Source of the DNA: Gemmobacter sp.
GTDB taxonomy: Bacteria > Pseudomonadota > Alphaproteobacteria > Rhodobacterales > Rhodobacteraceae
Assembly (NCBI RefSeq): GCF_034676705.1
Contig: NZ_JAUCBS010000013.1
Location: 74,501-138,500, forward strand
DNA: 64,000 nucleotides
Direction: 5' to 3'
The notes beneath the pieces were generated by a model that was given only the letters and a program-made list of their open reading frames with translations, ran no database searches and was not told the DNA's origin. Below are positions 1 through 9,202 of this stretch, piece after piece; position 1 is the first letter of the stretch, and each line of letters starts with the position of its first letter. The position numbers and the translations under genes were made by a program.

Positions 1-38
1 GGACAGTATCACTATCGAAGCGCCTGACGACGGGCCGA

Positions 39-1034
39 GTGGTGATGACCTTGTGCCTACGTCCAGTTTCCCGCAGCCTGCGGCGCCTTGCGGCCTTGGC
101 GCTGGCGGTGAGCCTTGGCCTTGGGCCTGCGCAGGCGCTGGAAACCGCCTTTCCCCCCGGCACCGAACAGACGGCGATGCGGCTGGAACGCTTGGGCAGC
201 TACGGCCTGCCCATCGGCCCGTGGTCGGACGGCAGCATGCTGACCCGCAAGACCGAAGGCCGCATCGAACAGACCTCCTGGCGCATCCCCGCCCCCGATC
301 TGGGCACGCTGGATCTGCTCGCCCCCTTGCGCAGCGCGTTGCTGGCCGATGGCTGGCGGCTGATGTTCGAATGCGAGACGCTGGAGTGCGGCGGGTTCGA
401 CTTTCGCTATTCCACCCAGGTGCTGCCGGAACCCGGCATGCATGTCGACCTGGGCGATTTCCGCTTTCTCTCGGCCCGCAAGGGCACCGCCCCGGCCGAA
501 GAGCACCTCAGCCTGCTGGTCAGCCGGTCCACCGGGGCCGGCGCAGGCTATGTCCAGATGATCCGGGTCGGCCCGCCCGACCAGGCGGAACAGGTGCCCA
601 CTCCCTCGACCAAGAATTTCATGGCGCTGGCCCCGCCGCCCTCGCCGGCAACCACCGAACCCGACATCGCCACGGCGCTGGAACGCGGGTCGCTGGTGCT
701 GGACGGGCTGGAATTCGCCAGCGGCGCGGCCGATACCCCGCGCGGCGCCGATGCGGCGCTGGCCAGCCTGGCGGCCTATCTGGCCGCCCACCCCGACCGC
801 ACCCTTGCGCTGGTCGGCCACACCGATGCCTCGGGCAGTCTCGATACCAACATCGCCCTGTCGAAACGCCGGGCCGAGGCGGTGCGCACCCGGCTGATCA
901 AGGACCACGCCATCGCGCCCGCCCGCATCGTCGCGCTGGGGGCCGGGTTCATGGCGCCGCGCGACAGCAACCTGACCGACGCAGGCCGCGCCAGAAACAG
1001 GCGGGTCGAGGCCATGCTGACCTCGACCCGTTGA
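39..1034 (+). CDS. OmpA-family outer-membrane/peptidoglycan-associated protein
   Basis: A secreted protein of about 330 residues with an N-terminal signal peptide (arginines near 13-16, then an Ala/Leu-rich core ending near Ala-Gln-Ala at 31-33). Residues about 215-331 form an OmpA C-terminal domain, with the GHTD motif at 260-263 and the RARNRRVE signature near the end. This domain binds peptidoglycan, so the protein probably sits in the periplasm or is anchored to the outer membrane. Residues 35-200 match no domain I recognise. Three possible starts lie together (GTG 39, GTG 42, ATG 45). I cannot choose between them because the upstream sequence is almost outside the window. It converges on the following LysR gene. 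Confidence 0.85.
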   Translation: MVMTLCLRPVSRSLRRLAALALAVSLGLGPAQALETAFPPGTEQTAMRLERLGSYGLPIGPWSDGSMLTRKTEGRIEQTSWRIPAPDLGTLDLLAPLRSALLADGWRLMFECETLECGGFDFRYSTQVLPEPGMHVDLGDFRFLSARKGTAPAEEHLSLLVSRSTGAGAGYVQMIRVGPPDQAEQVPTPSTKNFMALAPPPSPATTEPDIATALERGSLVLDGLEFASGAADTPRGADAALASLAAYLAAHPDRTLALVGHTDASGSLDTNIALSKRRAEAVRTRLIKDHAIAPARIVALGAGFMAPRDSNLTDAGRARNRRVEAMLTSTR

Positions 1035-1091
1035 GTTGGTCTTGTCGCACCTTTGACGCAGCGCCTTGACCCCCGGCGCCCGGGGAAGGTC

Positions 1092-1997
1092 TCACCAGCT
1101 GTCCGGCCCCTTGTCCGCATAATTGCGCACCAGGAAATCAATGAAAGCCCGCACCTTGGGCTGGGTAAAGCGGCCCGGCGGATAGACAGCATAGATGCCC
1201 ATGGTTTCAGCAGGCAGACCGGTGATTGCCTCTTCGACAAGCCCCTGCTTCATGGCATCGGCATACAGGAACGACGGCAGATAGGCGATGCCCAGCCCGG
1301 AAATCGCGGCATGCAGCAGCGATTGCCCGTCGTTCACCGTCAGCCAGCCGTTGGACCGCACCTGCCGCTTTTCCCCCGAGGGCGCGGTGATCTTCCAGAC
1401 GTTGCCATTGGCCTGACTGGAATAATGCAGCAGCTTGTGATCGTTCAGATCGTCGATCTTCAGCGGCCGGCCGAACTTCTGGAAATAGCCCGGCGCCCCG
1501 ATCATCCGCTTCGACGTATCGCACAGCTTGCGCGCGCGCAGCGTGCTGTCCTCTAGCTCGCCCACCCGGATCGCCATGTCGAACCCTTCGCTGATCAGTT
1601 CGACATAGCGGTTGTTCAGCACCATGTTGACGGTGATATCAGGGTATTCCTGAAGAAAGTCCCCCAGGATCGGCGACAGGTGGTTCACCCCGAAATCCGT
1701 CGCGACCGAAATGCGCAACAGGCCCGATGGCGCCGACTGCATGCTGGTCACCAGCGCATCCGCCTCGCCGGCATCGTTCAGCACGCGGCGCGCGCGGTCG
1801 TAATAGGCCAGCCCGATTTCGGTGGGGGAAACGCGCCGGGTGGTGCGGTTCAGCAACCGCGCGCCCAGCCGCGCCTCCAGCGCCGATACATGCTTGGAGA
1901 CCGCCGATTTCGAGATGCCCATCTTCTTCGCCGCGTCGGTGAATCCGCCCTGATCCACAACCGTGGCGAAGGCTTCCATTTCGGTCAGTCTGTCCAT
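1092..1997 (-). CDS. LysR-family transcriptional regulator
   Basis: A DNA-binding regulator of 301 residues, the usual LysR length. The N-terminal winged helix-turn-helix (residues 1-60) contains the typical run 'GGFTDAAKKMGISKSAVSKH', followed by an effector-binding domain with the motif 'LRISVATDFG' near residue 92. The start at 1997 opens directly with the canonical MDRLTEMEAF helix. A start at 2009 would add four residues (MGTT). It is transcribed toward ompA and lies downstream of the D-aminoacylase operon on the same strand, separated by about 300 bp of repeats. It may regulate that operon, but nothing in the sequence proves this. Confidence 0.9.
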   Translation of the reverse strand: MDRLTEMEAFATVVDQGGFTDAAKKMGISKSAVSKHVSALEARLGARLLNRTTRRVSPTEIGLAYYDRARRVLNDAGEADALVTSMQSAPSGLLRISVATDFGVNHLSPILGDFLQEYPDITVNMVLNNRYVELISEGFDMAIRVGELEDSTLRARKLCDTSKRMIGAPGYFQKFGRPLKIDDLNDHKLLHYSSQANGNVWKITAPSGEKRQVRSNGWLTVNDGQSLLHAAISGLGIAYLPSFLYADAMKQGLVEEAITGLPAETMGIYAVYPPGRFTQPKVRAFIDFLVRNYADKGPDSW

Positions 1998-2142
1998 TGT
2001 CGTCCCCATGCGGATAGTCCGGGTGATCCTGTGGTATTGCCGTCCAAATGGGGCGGGATTGGGGAAAGCCCGCGACAAGTCCGGGGTATTGCAACGGATC
2101 GTTGAAGGCATGGAACCGATCGCCAGGCATGCAGCGGGGAAA

Positions 2143-2204
2143 AGGGGGCCTTGCCCCCTCGGTGCGTGCCGCACCTCACCCCCAGGATATTTGGATCAGA
2201 GCGA
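2143..2204 (+). repeat. Intergenic hairpin repeat, copy 1 (GGATATTTG family)
   Basis: A GC hairpin (AGGGGGC at 2143-2149 pairing with GCCCCCT at 2153-2159) is followed by a second small stem (GGTGC 2161-2165 / GCACC 2171-2175). A conserved tail with ACCCCCAGGATATTTGGATC and GAGCGA comes next. The same layout recurs at six other places in the window. This copy points toward copy 2, so the gap between the LysR gene and the D-aminoacylase gene is essentially one large inverted repeat. Confidence 0.75.
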
Positions 2205-2231
2205 GAAGGGGGATCGCCGGACCAACCCTGC

Positions 2232-2303
2232 ATTTCGCTTTGACCCAAATATCCTCGGGGGTGAATTGCCCGGCACGGGCAAGAGGGGGCAGAAGGCCCC
2301 CTT
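2232..2303 (-). repeat. Intergenic hairpin repeat, copy 2 (GGATATTTG family)
   Basis: Inverted relative to copy 1. On the minus strand it reads a GGGGGC/GCCCCC stem (2296-2301 with 2285-2290), a second stem TTGCCCG/CGGGCAA, then CACCCCCGAGGATATTTGGG and AAGCGA. It abuts the stop codon of the D-aminoacylase gene (2307) in the same orientation, the position expected of a 3'-end/terminator hairpin. Confidence 0.75.
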
Positions 2304-2306
2304 TCC

Positions 2307-3782
2307 TTATCCCGCAGCCGCAGATCGTGCCGCACGATCGCGGCGCAGATAGCGGCCGGGCCGCGCGCCGGTCGGGGCGCCATCCTGCCAGACCGGGGCG
2401 CCGTTCACCATCACCAGGTGGATGCCGGCGGCAGGCTGGATCGGGTCGGCCCAGGTGGCGCGGTCGGCAATGGTGCGATCATCAAACAGGGTGATGTCGG
2501 CCATGAAGCCCGGGCGCAACTCGCCCCGCTCGGCCAGGCCGATTTCCTGCGCCGTAAGGCCGGTCATCTTGTGGACCGCCGTTTCCAGATCGAACAGGCC
2601 CAGGTCGCGCGCATAGCGGCCCAGCACGCGGGGGAAGGTGCCCCACAGCCGGGGATGCGGGCGTTCGTCATGCGGCAGCCCGTCCGACCCGATCATCGTC
2701 GGCCCATAGGCCAGGATGCGCTGCACATCTTCCTCGCACATGCGGAAATAGACCGCGCCGGCCGGGATCAGCCGCGCGCAGGCGGCATCCTGATCGCAGC
2801 CCCAGTCGGCGCAGATGTCCGACAGCTCGCGCCCCGCCATCTCGGGCGCGCCGACCGACCAGGTGACAATGGTGCGCGGGCTGATCCGTGCATGGGCGGC
2901 GGTCAGGATGGTGGAGCTCGCCTCATACGGGTAGCAATCCAGACAAATCTCCTGATGTTCGCGATGCGCGCCGATATGGGCCAGGGTCTGCACCGACTGG
3001 CCGAAGTTCTCCTCGCCTGCCAGCTTGTGGTGCGAGATCAGCACCTGCACCCCCAGCGCCTTGCCCACCGCGAAACTTTCGTCCAGCGCGGCGATGCTGT
3101 GTTCGCTTTCGTCGCGCATATGGGTGGCATAGAGGCCGTCATGCGCCGCGATGGGGCGGGTCACCTCGATTACTTCGTCGGTCGTGGCGGCAATGGCGGG
3201 CGGATAGGCCAGGCCGGTGGACAGGCCGATGGCGCCGGCCGCCATCGCCTCGTCCACCAGCGCCTGCATGGCGGCGATTTCGGCCGGGTTGGCCGCGCGA
3301 CTCAGATCATCCATGGTGATGGCGCGCAAGGTCGTATGCCCGACGTAATGCGCGCAATTGACCGCCGCCGGTTCCGTCTGAAACGCGGCGACATAGGCGG
3401 CGAAGGTCGGGAACCGATACCAGTCACCCGAGGCATCCAGCAGGTCCAGCGGCGGGGTGACCGGCCGTTTCACCGGCACCGGCATGGGCGCCAGCGAGAT
3501 GCCGCAGTTGCCGCCGATCACCGTGGTCACCCCCTGGCTGACCTTGGCGCGCATCGACGGGTCGGAAAACAGGATGCGGTCGTCATGGGTATGCACGTCG
3601 ATGAACCCGGGTGCCGCGATCAGGCCGGTGGCGTCGATGACCCGCGCCGCCGTGTGGCCCGCCAGATCGCCGATGGCCGCGATCCGGTCGCCGTCAATGG
3701 CAATGTCGGCCATGCGGCGGGGGGCGCCGGTGCCGTCGATCACTGTGGCATTGCGGATCAGGACATCGTGGTGGGGGGTCAT
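2307..3782 (-). CDS. N-acyl-D-amino-acid deacylase (D-aminoacylase), amidohydrolase superfamily
   Basis: A cytoplasmic metal-dependent hydrolase of 491 residues that should release D-amino acids from N-acyl-D-amino acids. Visible are the amidohydrolase metal motif HTHDD (His64, His66), the family-typical metal-bridging Cys93 in GNCGIS, the His motifs 'ATHMRDE' and 'ISHHK' further on, and the Asp of 'IGSDGLPHDERPHPR' near residue 365. Length fits the D-aminoacylase/N-acyl-D-glutamate deacylase family. It overlaps the upstream gene by 4 bp (ATGA), so the two are translationally coupled. Exact substrate (neutral, Asp or Glu type) cannot be read from sequence. Confidence 0.9.
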   Translation of the reverse strand: MTPHHDVLIRNATVIDGTGAPRRMADIAIDGDRIAAIGDLAGHTAARVIDATGLIAAPGFIDVHTHDDRILFSDPSMRAKVSQGVTTVIGGNCGISLAPMPVPVKRPVTPPLDLLDASGDWYRFPTFAAYVAAFQTEPAAVNCAHYVGHTTLRAITMDDLSRAANPAEIAAMQALVDEAMAAGAIGLSTGLAYPPAIAATTDEVIEVTRPIAAHDGLYATHMRDESEHSIAALDESFAVGKALGVQVLISHHKLAGEENFGQSVQTLAHIGAHREHQEICLDCYPYEASSTILTAAHARISPRTIVTWSVGAPEMAGRELSDICADWGCDQDAACARLIPAGAVYFRMCEEDVQRILAYGPTMIGSDGLPHDERPHPRLWGTFPRVLGRYARDLGLFDLETAVHKMTGLTAQEIGLAERGELRPGFMADITLFDDRTIADRATWADPIQPAAGIHLVMVNGAPVWQDGAPTGARPGRYLRRDRAARSAAAG

Positions 3783-4708
3783 CGCGGGCTCCGTCGATAA
3801 AGGAAACTGCGCGGCGCGGCGCCGGGGCGGCCGATCAGCACGCCTTCGCGCAGGTCGGCGAAGGCCTCGGTCACCGCATGGCCGATCAGGCGGCCGGCCT
3901 GCCGGACGGGGACGCCGGTATATACTGCCGTTATCGAGGGCTTTGGCCCGAAATAGGCCGGATCGGCGCTGTGCAGGGCAATCGCGGTTCCGGTGGCGTC
4001 CAGCTCCACCCCCTCGTGGTCGGCGGGGGTGACGGGCAGGCGGTCGGGCAGCCTGGCCAGCGCCAGCGGGGCGGGATCATGGCCCATGGTCTCGGCGGCA
4101 ATCGCCCCCAGGGCGGTGGCCAGCGCATCGCCATGCAGCCGGGCGGTGAAGATCGAATTGTGCAGGATGGCGCAGGCAACCGTTCCGTCCTGCATCAGAT
4201 GGCGGCCCAGATCGTCGCGCGCCGCCACGCGGGGGCTGTTGGCGATCAGGACCGGCCCGTCCCACGGCAGGCAGATCAACCCCGCATCCATCGCCGGCCC
4301 CTGCGCCAGCAGCGTTTCCAACCCCTGTTGCGTCAGGCCGGGCTGCATCGCGGCCAGTGCGGCCAGGTTGATCGGCCGGCCATCCGGCAGCGGGCTGCCG
4401 GGCAGGCGGTGGCCGGTAACCAGACCAACCGCCGGATCGCCGGGCAGGAACTGCACCAGCGGCTCGGCCCGGTCGGGCCCGCTGGAGATCAGCGCGGCAT
4501 GGGTCGCATCGGCCCAATCGCCGGTCGGCGTCAGGCCCAGCGTGCCGCCGCGCTGCGTGGTGGCGTGGTGCAGCGCACCATCCTGCCCGCGCCAGGCCAT
4601 CACGCAGAACCCGCCGATTTCGCCCCGCCCCAGCAGCTCTGCCGCCAGCAGCGCGCGCCAGGCGGCCAGCCCGGCCCGGGGGCCGCGCGTGGCGATGCCG
4701 ATGGTCAT
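3779..4708 (-). CDS. Conserved protein of unknown function in D-aminoacylase operon
   Basis: A 309-residue protein with no signal peptide or membrane segment. It begins MTIGIATRGPRAG and has a Gly/Ala-rich sequence with scattered conserved-looking motifs (GGFCVMAWRG, THAALISSGPDR, CAILHNSIFTARL). I do not recognise a characterised family. The opening resembles the short beta-strand starts of Ntn-type hydrolases, but I see no convincing nucleophile. Its stop overlaps the D-aminoacylase start by 4 bp, and it is the first gene of that two-gene operon. A role in processing the same class of acylated or D-amino-acid substrates is a guess from context. Confidence 0.75.
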   Translation of the reverse strand: MTIGIATRGPRAGLAAWRALLAAELLGRGEIGGFCVMAWRGQDGALHHATTQRGGTLGLTPTGDWADATHAALISSGPDRAEPLVQFLPGDPAVGLVTGHRLPGSPLPDGRPINLAALAAMQPGLTQQGLETLLAQGPAMDAGLICLPWDGPVLIANSPRVAARDDLGRHLMQDGTVACAILHNSIFTARLHGDALATALGAIAAETMGHDPAPLALARLPDRLPVTPADHEGVELDATGTAIALHSADPAYFGPKPSITAVYTGVPVRQAGRLIGHAVTEAFADLREGVLIGRPGAAPRSFLYRRSPR

Positions 4709-4771
4709 GCTGTCCCCTCCCGGACCTGTGGGGACAGCTTTGCCCGCAGGCCCGGCAGGGTCAATGCCCGA

Positions 4772-7700
4772 TCAGCGCGCCGTCAGCTTGCCCCGCGTCA
4801 GGCGGCGCACCACGACATAGAAGGACGGCACCATGAAAATCCCGATGAAGGTGGCCGCCACCATGCCACCCAGCACCCCGATGCCGATGGCGTTCTGCGC
4901 CCCTGCCCCCGCCCCGGTCGCCAGCGCCAGCGGCAGCACCCCCAGGATGAACGCCAGCGAGGTCATCAGGATCGGCCGCAGGCGCAGGCGCGCGGCCTCC
5001 AGCGCCGCCTGGGCGGCGGTTCGGCCCTGTCCTTCCAGCTCTCGGGCGAATTCGACGATCAGGATGGCGTTCTTGGCGGCCAGACCGATGGTCGTCAGGA
5101 TGCCGACCTTGAAATACACGTCGTTCTGCTGGCCGAACCACCAGGCGGCCGCCAGCGCACCCAGAATGCCCACCGGCACCGACAGCATGACCGAGAACGG
5201 GATCGCCCAGCTTTCATACAGCGCCGCCAGGCACAGGAACACCACCAGCACCGACAGCGCATAAAGGAAGGGCGCCTGCGCGCCCGACTGACGTTCCTGA
5301 TAGGACAGATCCGTCCAGGCCACGCCCCAGCCGCCGTTCAGGCCGGCGACCAGATCCTCCATCACCTCCATCGCCTCGCCCGAAGAAATTCCCGGTGCGG
5401 GGGCGCCGGAAATCGACACCGCGGGCAAGCCGTCGATGCGTTGCAGGCTGGGCGTCACCGGCGCCCAGTCCACGGTGGTAAACGCGGAAAACGGCACCAT
5501 CTCGCCCTGGTTGTTGCGGGCATACCAGGTTTCGATATCTTCGGGCTGCATCCGGCCCGATGCCTCGCCCTGCACGATCACCGGACGCAGGCGGGTGCCC
5601 ATCTGGAAATCGTTCACCTCGCGCCCGGCGAAGATGATCGACAGCATCGAGTTGACAGCTGTCAACTGCACCCCCAGCGCGCCCGCCTTTTCCTGGTCGA
5701 TGACCAGCCGCAGCGCCGCCTTTTCCTCGGACGCGCCGGACCGGACCGAGGTCAGGCGGCTGTCGGCGGTGGCGGCGTTGGTCAGTTCGGCGGCCGCGGC
5801 GAACAGGGCGGCGGTGCCGGCGCCGGCCTGATCCACCAGATACATCGAAAAGCCCGAGGCCGTGCCCATGCCCGGAATCGCCGGCGGCTGGGTAAAGAAC
5901 ACCCGGCCCGACCGATGCCCGCCGAACTTGCGGTTCGCGCGCTGCACCAGCGCCGATGCGGCGCGGTCGGCCTCGGTCCGGTCGGCGAAATCGCGCAGCT
6001 TGACGAACATCATCGCGACATTCTGCCCCGAGCGGCCAAAGCTGAACCCCAGCGACACGAAGGTAGAGGCGACCGTCCCGGTTTCCTCGGTCAGGACGTA
6101 ATCCTCGATCTCCTGGATCACGGCGATGGTCTGGTCGGTGGTCGTGCCCTCGGCCAGCTGGATCTGCACCATCAGCACGCCCTGATCCTCGGTCGGCAGG
6201 AAGCTGCTGTTGATGCGGCCGAACAGGTTCCAGGCCAGCGCACCGACCAGCCCCAGCACCAGGATCATGCCGAAGGGCCAGCGCAGCAGCCCCGACAGGA
6301 TGCCGCCATAGCCGCGCACCCCGGCCCCGAACGCCCGGTTGAACCCGCGTGCGGGCATGCCCAGCCAGCCCTTGGGCGGGCCGGCATGGCGCAGCATGGT
6401 GGCGCACAGCGCCGGCGTCAGAATCAGCGCGACCAGCACCGAAAACACCATGGCCGAGATGATGGTGGCCGAAAACTGCCGGTAGATCACCCCGGTGGAT
6501 CCGCCCATGAAGGCCATCGGCAGGAACACCGCCGACAGCACCAGGCCAATCCCGATCAGCGCGCCGGTGATCTGGCCCATGCTTTTCTCGGTCGCGGCAA
6601 CCGGGTCCAGATGTTCCTCGGTCATCACCCGCTCGACGTTTTCCACGACGACGATGGCATCGTCCACCAAAAGGCCGATGGCCAGCACCATGGCGAACAT
6701 GGTCAGGGTGTTGATCGAATAGCCCAGCACCGCCAGCACCGCGAATGTCCCCAGCAGCACGACCGGCACCGCGATGATCGGGATCAGCGTGGCGCGCCAG
6801 TTTTGCAGGAACACCAGGATCACCAGGAACACCAGCCCGATCGCCTCGGCCAGGGTGTGCCAGACCTTTTCGATCGACAGTTCGACAAAGGGCGAGGTGT
6901 CATAGGCCCATTCCACCGCGATCCCGTCGGGCAGCGCGGGCTTCAGCCGTTCCATCGTGGCCCGGACGGCGGCGGCGGTGTCGATGGCATTGGCGCCCGT
7001 GGCAAGGTTCACCCCGAACCCGGCCGAGTTCTGCCGGTTGAACCGCGACCCGCCGCCATAGCTGGACTGGCCGATCTCGATCCGGGCCACATCGCCCAGC
7101 CGCACGACGCGGCCTTCGGCGGTGGTGGTCAGCAGGATGCGTTCGAACGCCTCGACCGTGGTCAGCTGGCTTTGCGCGGTGATGGTGGCGGTGAACTGCT
7201 GGCCCGGCACCACCGGCTGCGACCCCAGCGAGCCGACCGAAACCGTGGTATTCTGCGCCTGCACGGCCGAGACCACATCGGTGGGCGTCAGCAGGAATTC
7301 CGCCAGTTTCAGCGGATCCAGCCAGATTCGCATGGCATAGTTGGTGCCGAACACGTTGATGCCGCCGACGCCTTCGGTGCGGTTGATGGCGCCTTCCACC
7401 GTGGTGCGCATCATGTCGCCCAGTTCCAGCGTGGAATAGCGCCCGTCGGTGGACACCAGCGAACCCACCATCAGGATCGAATCCGACGACCGCGAAACCC
7501 GCACCCCCGATGTCTGCACCGTTTCCGGCAGGCGCGAGACGATGCGCTGCACGCGGGTCTGCACCTCGTTCAGGGCGTCGATAGGCTTGACGGAATCGTC
7601 AAAGGTCAGGCTGATCGACGACCGCCCTTCGGACGAGGTGGCGACGGTGTACAGCAACCCGTCCAGCCCGGTCAGATTGTCCTCGATCACCTCGGTGACC

Positions 7701-7879
7701 GAATTCTGCACCGCCTCGGCGGTGGCGCCGTTGTAGGTGGCGTTGATGCGGATCGTGGTGGGGGCGATGTTGGGATATTGCGAGATTTGCAGCTGGGTGA
7801 TCGACCAGGCGCCCGCCAGCATGGTGACAATGGCCAGCACCCAGGCAAACACCGGCCGGTGGATGAAAAAGCGCGCCAT
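4772..7879 (-). CDS. RND multidrug efflux transporter, inner-membrane subunit (AcrB/MexB type, HAE1)
   Basis: A proton-driven inner-membrane pump of 1035 residues, the normal length for AcrB-type trimers. The first membrane helix begins FFIHRPVFAWVLAI. TM4 carries the proton-relay Asp pair (LLVDDAIVVVENVER), TM10 carries the essential Lys (AAKNAILIVEF), and both large periplasmic loops are present. The gene starts 3 bp after the stop of the adaptor gene, forming a two-gene efflux operon. No outer-membrane TolC-like gene is adjacent, so the pump must use one encoded elsewhere. Substrates are not predictable from sequence. Confidence 0.95.
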   Translation of the reverse strand: MARFFIHRPVFAWVLAIVTMLAGAWSITQLQISQYPNIAPTTIRINATYNGATAEAVQNSVTEVIEDNLTGLDGLLYTVATSSEGRSSISLTFDDSVKPIDALNEVQTRVQRIVSRLPETVQTSGVRVSRSSDSILMVGSLVSTDGRYSTLELGDMMRTTVEGAINRTEGVGGINVFGTNYAMRIWLDPLKLAEFLLTPTDVVSAVQAQNTTVSVGSLGSQPVVPGQQFTATITAQSQLTTVEAFERILLTTTAEGRVVRLGDVARIEIGQSSYGGGSRFNRQNSAGFGVNLATGANAIDTAAAVRATMERLKPALPDGIAVEWAYDTSPFVELSIEKVWHTLAEAIGLVFLVILVFLQNWRATLIPIIAVPVVLLGTFAVLAVLGYSINTLTMFAMVLAIGLLVDDAIVVVENVERVMTEEHLDPVAATEKSMGQITGALIGIGLVLSAVFLPMAFMGGSTGVIYRQFSATIISAMVFSVLVALILTPALCATMLRHAGPPKGWLGMPARGFNRAFGAGVRGYGGILSGLLRWPFGMILVLGLVGALAWNLFGRINSSFLPTEDQGVLMVQIQLAEGTTTDQTIAVIQEIEDYVLTEETGTVASTFVSLGFSFGRSGQNVAMMFVKLRDFADRTEADRAASALVQRANRKFGGHRSGRVFFTQPPAIPGMGTASGFSMYLVDQAGAGTAALFAAAAELTNAATADSRLTSVRSGASEEKAALRLVIDQEKAGALGVQLTAVNSMLSIIFAGREVNDFQMGTRLRPVIVQGEASGRMQPEDIETWYARNNQGEMVPFSAFTTVDWAPVTPSLQRIDGLPAVSISGAPAPGISSGEAMEVMEDLVAGLNGGWGVAWTDLSYQERQSGAQAPFLYALSVLVVFLCLAALYESWAIPFSVMLSVPVGILGALAAAWWFGQQNDVYFKVGILTTIGLAAKNAILIVEFARELEGQGRTAAQAALEAARLRLRPILMTSLAFILGVLPLALATGAGAGAQNAIGIGVLGGMVAATFIGIFMVPSFYVVVRRLTRGKLTAR

Positions 7880-7882
7880 GGC

Positions 7883-9058
7883 CTAGTTGCCCGCGCCGGT
7901 GGCGGCCGGGGCCAGGTCGCGGACCACGCCCAGAAGGTCGATGGTGACCGGCACCGTGGCAACCGCAGCACCTTCGCGCAGGTTGGTCAGGCCATCGACC
8001 ACCAGCTGTTCGCCCGCTTGCACGCCGGCGGTGACGACCCAGGCGTTGTTGTGGCTGCCCGAGGTTTCCAGCACCACGCGATGCACCTTGCCATCGCGCG
8101 CGACCCAGGCCGACAGCGTGCCATCGGCCGACCGCGCTGCGGCGCGCTGCGGCACCAGCAGGGCGCGCACCGTGCCCAGCGTGGCCGCCACCCGCAGGAA
8201 CTGTCCCGGCAGGATCAGCCGGTCGGGGTTGTCGAACCGGATCCGCATATCCACCGTGCCGGTGCTGGACGACACTTCGGTGCCCAGCACGACCAACTCG
8301 CCTTCGCGGTTATAGGGCAGGCCGGTTTCCAGCAGCAGTTGCAGCCCGATCCGGTCGCCCGGCTGCAATTGCCCCGACGCCACCCTGTCGCGCACCCGCA
8401 GCATGCCGGAACTGGAATCCGCGACATCGACAAAGATCGGATCCAGCCGGGTCACCGTGGCCAGCGCGACCGTCTGGTTGGCGGTCACCAGCGCGCCCAC
8501 CGAAACCTCGGGCTTGCCGGCAACGCCGGCGATGGGGCTGGTGATGATGGTATGGTCCAGGTCGATCTGCGCCGATTCCAGATTGGCCTGCGCGGCGGCC
8601 AGCGCCGATTCCGCCTTGGCCACCGCGGCTTCGGCGGTTTGCAGCGTCACGGCGGTGGCCGCGCTGCCTTGCAGCGCGCGGTAGCGATCGGCCGTGGCGC
8701 GGGCGGTGAACAGCTCGGCCTCGGCCCCCGAAACCGCCGCCTTGGCCGAGGCGAGCGCGGCGCGATAGGTGGCATCCTCGATGCGGAACATCGGATCGCC
8801 GGGGTTCAGCGCGGCCCCGGCGGCATACAGGATTTCCACGATGGACCCGCTGACGCGCGGCCGGATCTCGGTGCGCTCAAAGGCGACGGCGCGGCCGGGA
8901 AGCGTGCGGACATAGGGCACATCCTCGGTCTTCAGCGTCATGACGCCCACCTTGGCCGGCCCGCCCCCCCCCGGTGGCCGCCCCTGCGCCAGGGCCAGCC
9001 CGGACAGGGCGACCAACAGGGCAGCAAGGCCGAATGCCCGCAGGGTGGATCGTCTCAT
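7883..9058 (-). CDS. RND efflux periplasmic adaptor (membrane-fusion protein)
   Basis: The periplasmic adaptor that links the RND pump to an outer-membrane channel. The start at 9058 (MRRSTLRAF) gives 391 residues with a clear signal peptide ending at Ala-Leu-Ala-Gln; an upstream ATG adds only four residues. The lipoyl half-motif 'ALNPGDPMFRIED' lies near residue 75, followed by an Ala-rich alpha-hairpin (about 85-170), the second lipoyl half and a beta-barrel domain. It lacks a lipobox Cys, so it is anchored by signal processing or an uncleaved helix. It is co-transcribed with the pump gene 3 bp downstream. Confidence 0.92.
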   Translation of the reverse strand: MRRSTLRAFGLAALLVALSGLALAQGRPPGGGGPAKVGVMTLKTEDVPYVRTLPGRAVAFERTEIRPRVSGSIVEILYAAGAALNPGDPMFRIEDATYRAALASAKAAVSGAEAELFTARATADRYRALQGSAATAVTLQTAEAAVAKAESALAAAQANLESAQIDLDHTIITSPIAGVAGKPEVSVGALVTANQTVALATVTRLDPIFVDVADSSSGMLRVRDRVASGQLQPGDRIGLQLLLETGLPYNREGELVVLGTEVSSSTGTVDMRIRFDNPDRLILPGQFLRVAATLGTVRALLVPQRAAARSADGTLSAWVARDGKVHRVVLETSGSHNNAWVVTAGVQAGEQLVVDGLTNLREGAAVATVPVTIDLLGVVRDLAPAATGAGN

Positions 9059-9202
9059 GCCATGCTCCACGTCGTCTCAAGCCGGTGATACGGCCGGCCC
9101 TCGGGTTTCCGTCGCCGAAGAATAGGGTTTACGGACCTGATGGTGCCGGAACGTGACGCGATTACGTCCCCGGCGCAATGCCGGATCTGAATCACGCCCG
9201 GT

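Noticed and set aside
3878..9088. A 1736-codon open frame antisense to the RND efflux genes
   Set aside because: Gln/Arg/His/Gly-rich composition without domains. It mirrors the third-codon-position GC bias of the real RND genes on the other strand.
9141..9163. Imperfect inverted repeat ACGTGA/TTACGT upstream of the RND operon as a repressor site
   Set aside because: Symmetry breaks at several positions and no repressor of that type is adjacent; too weak to list.
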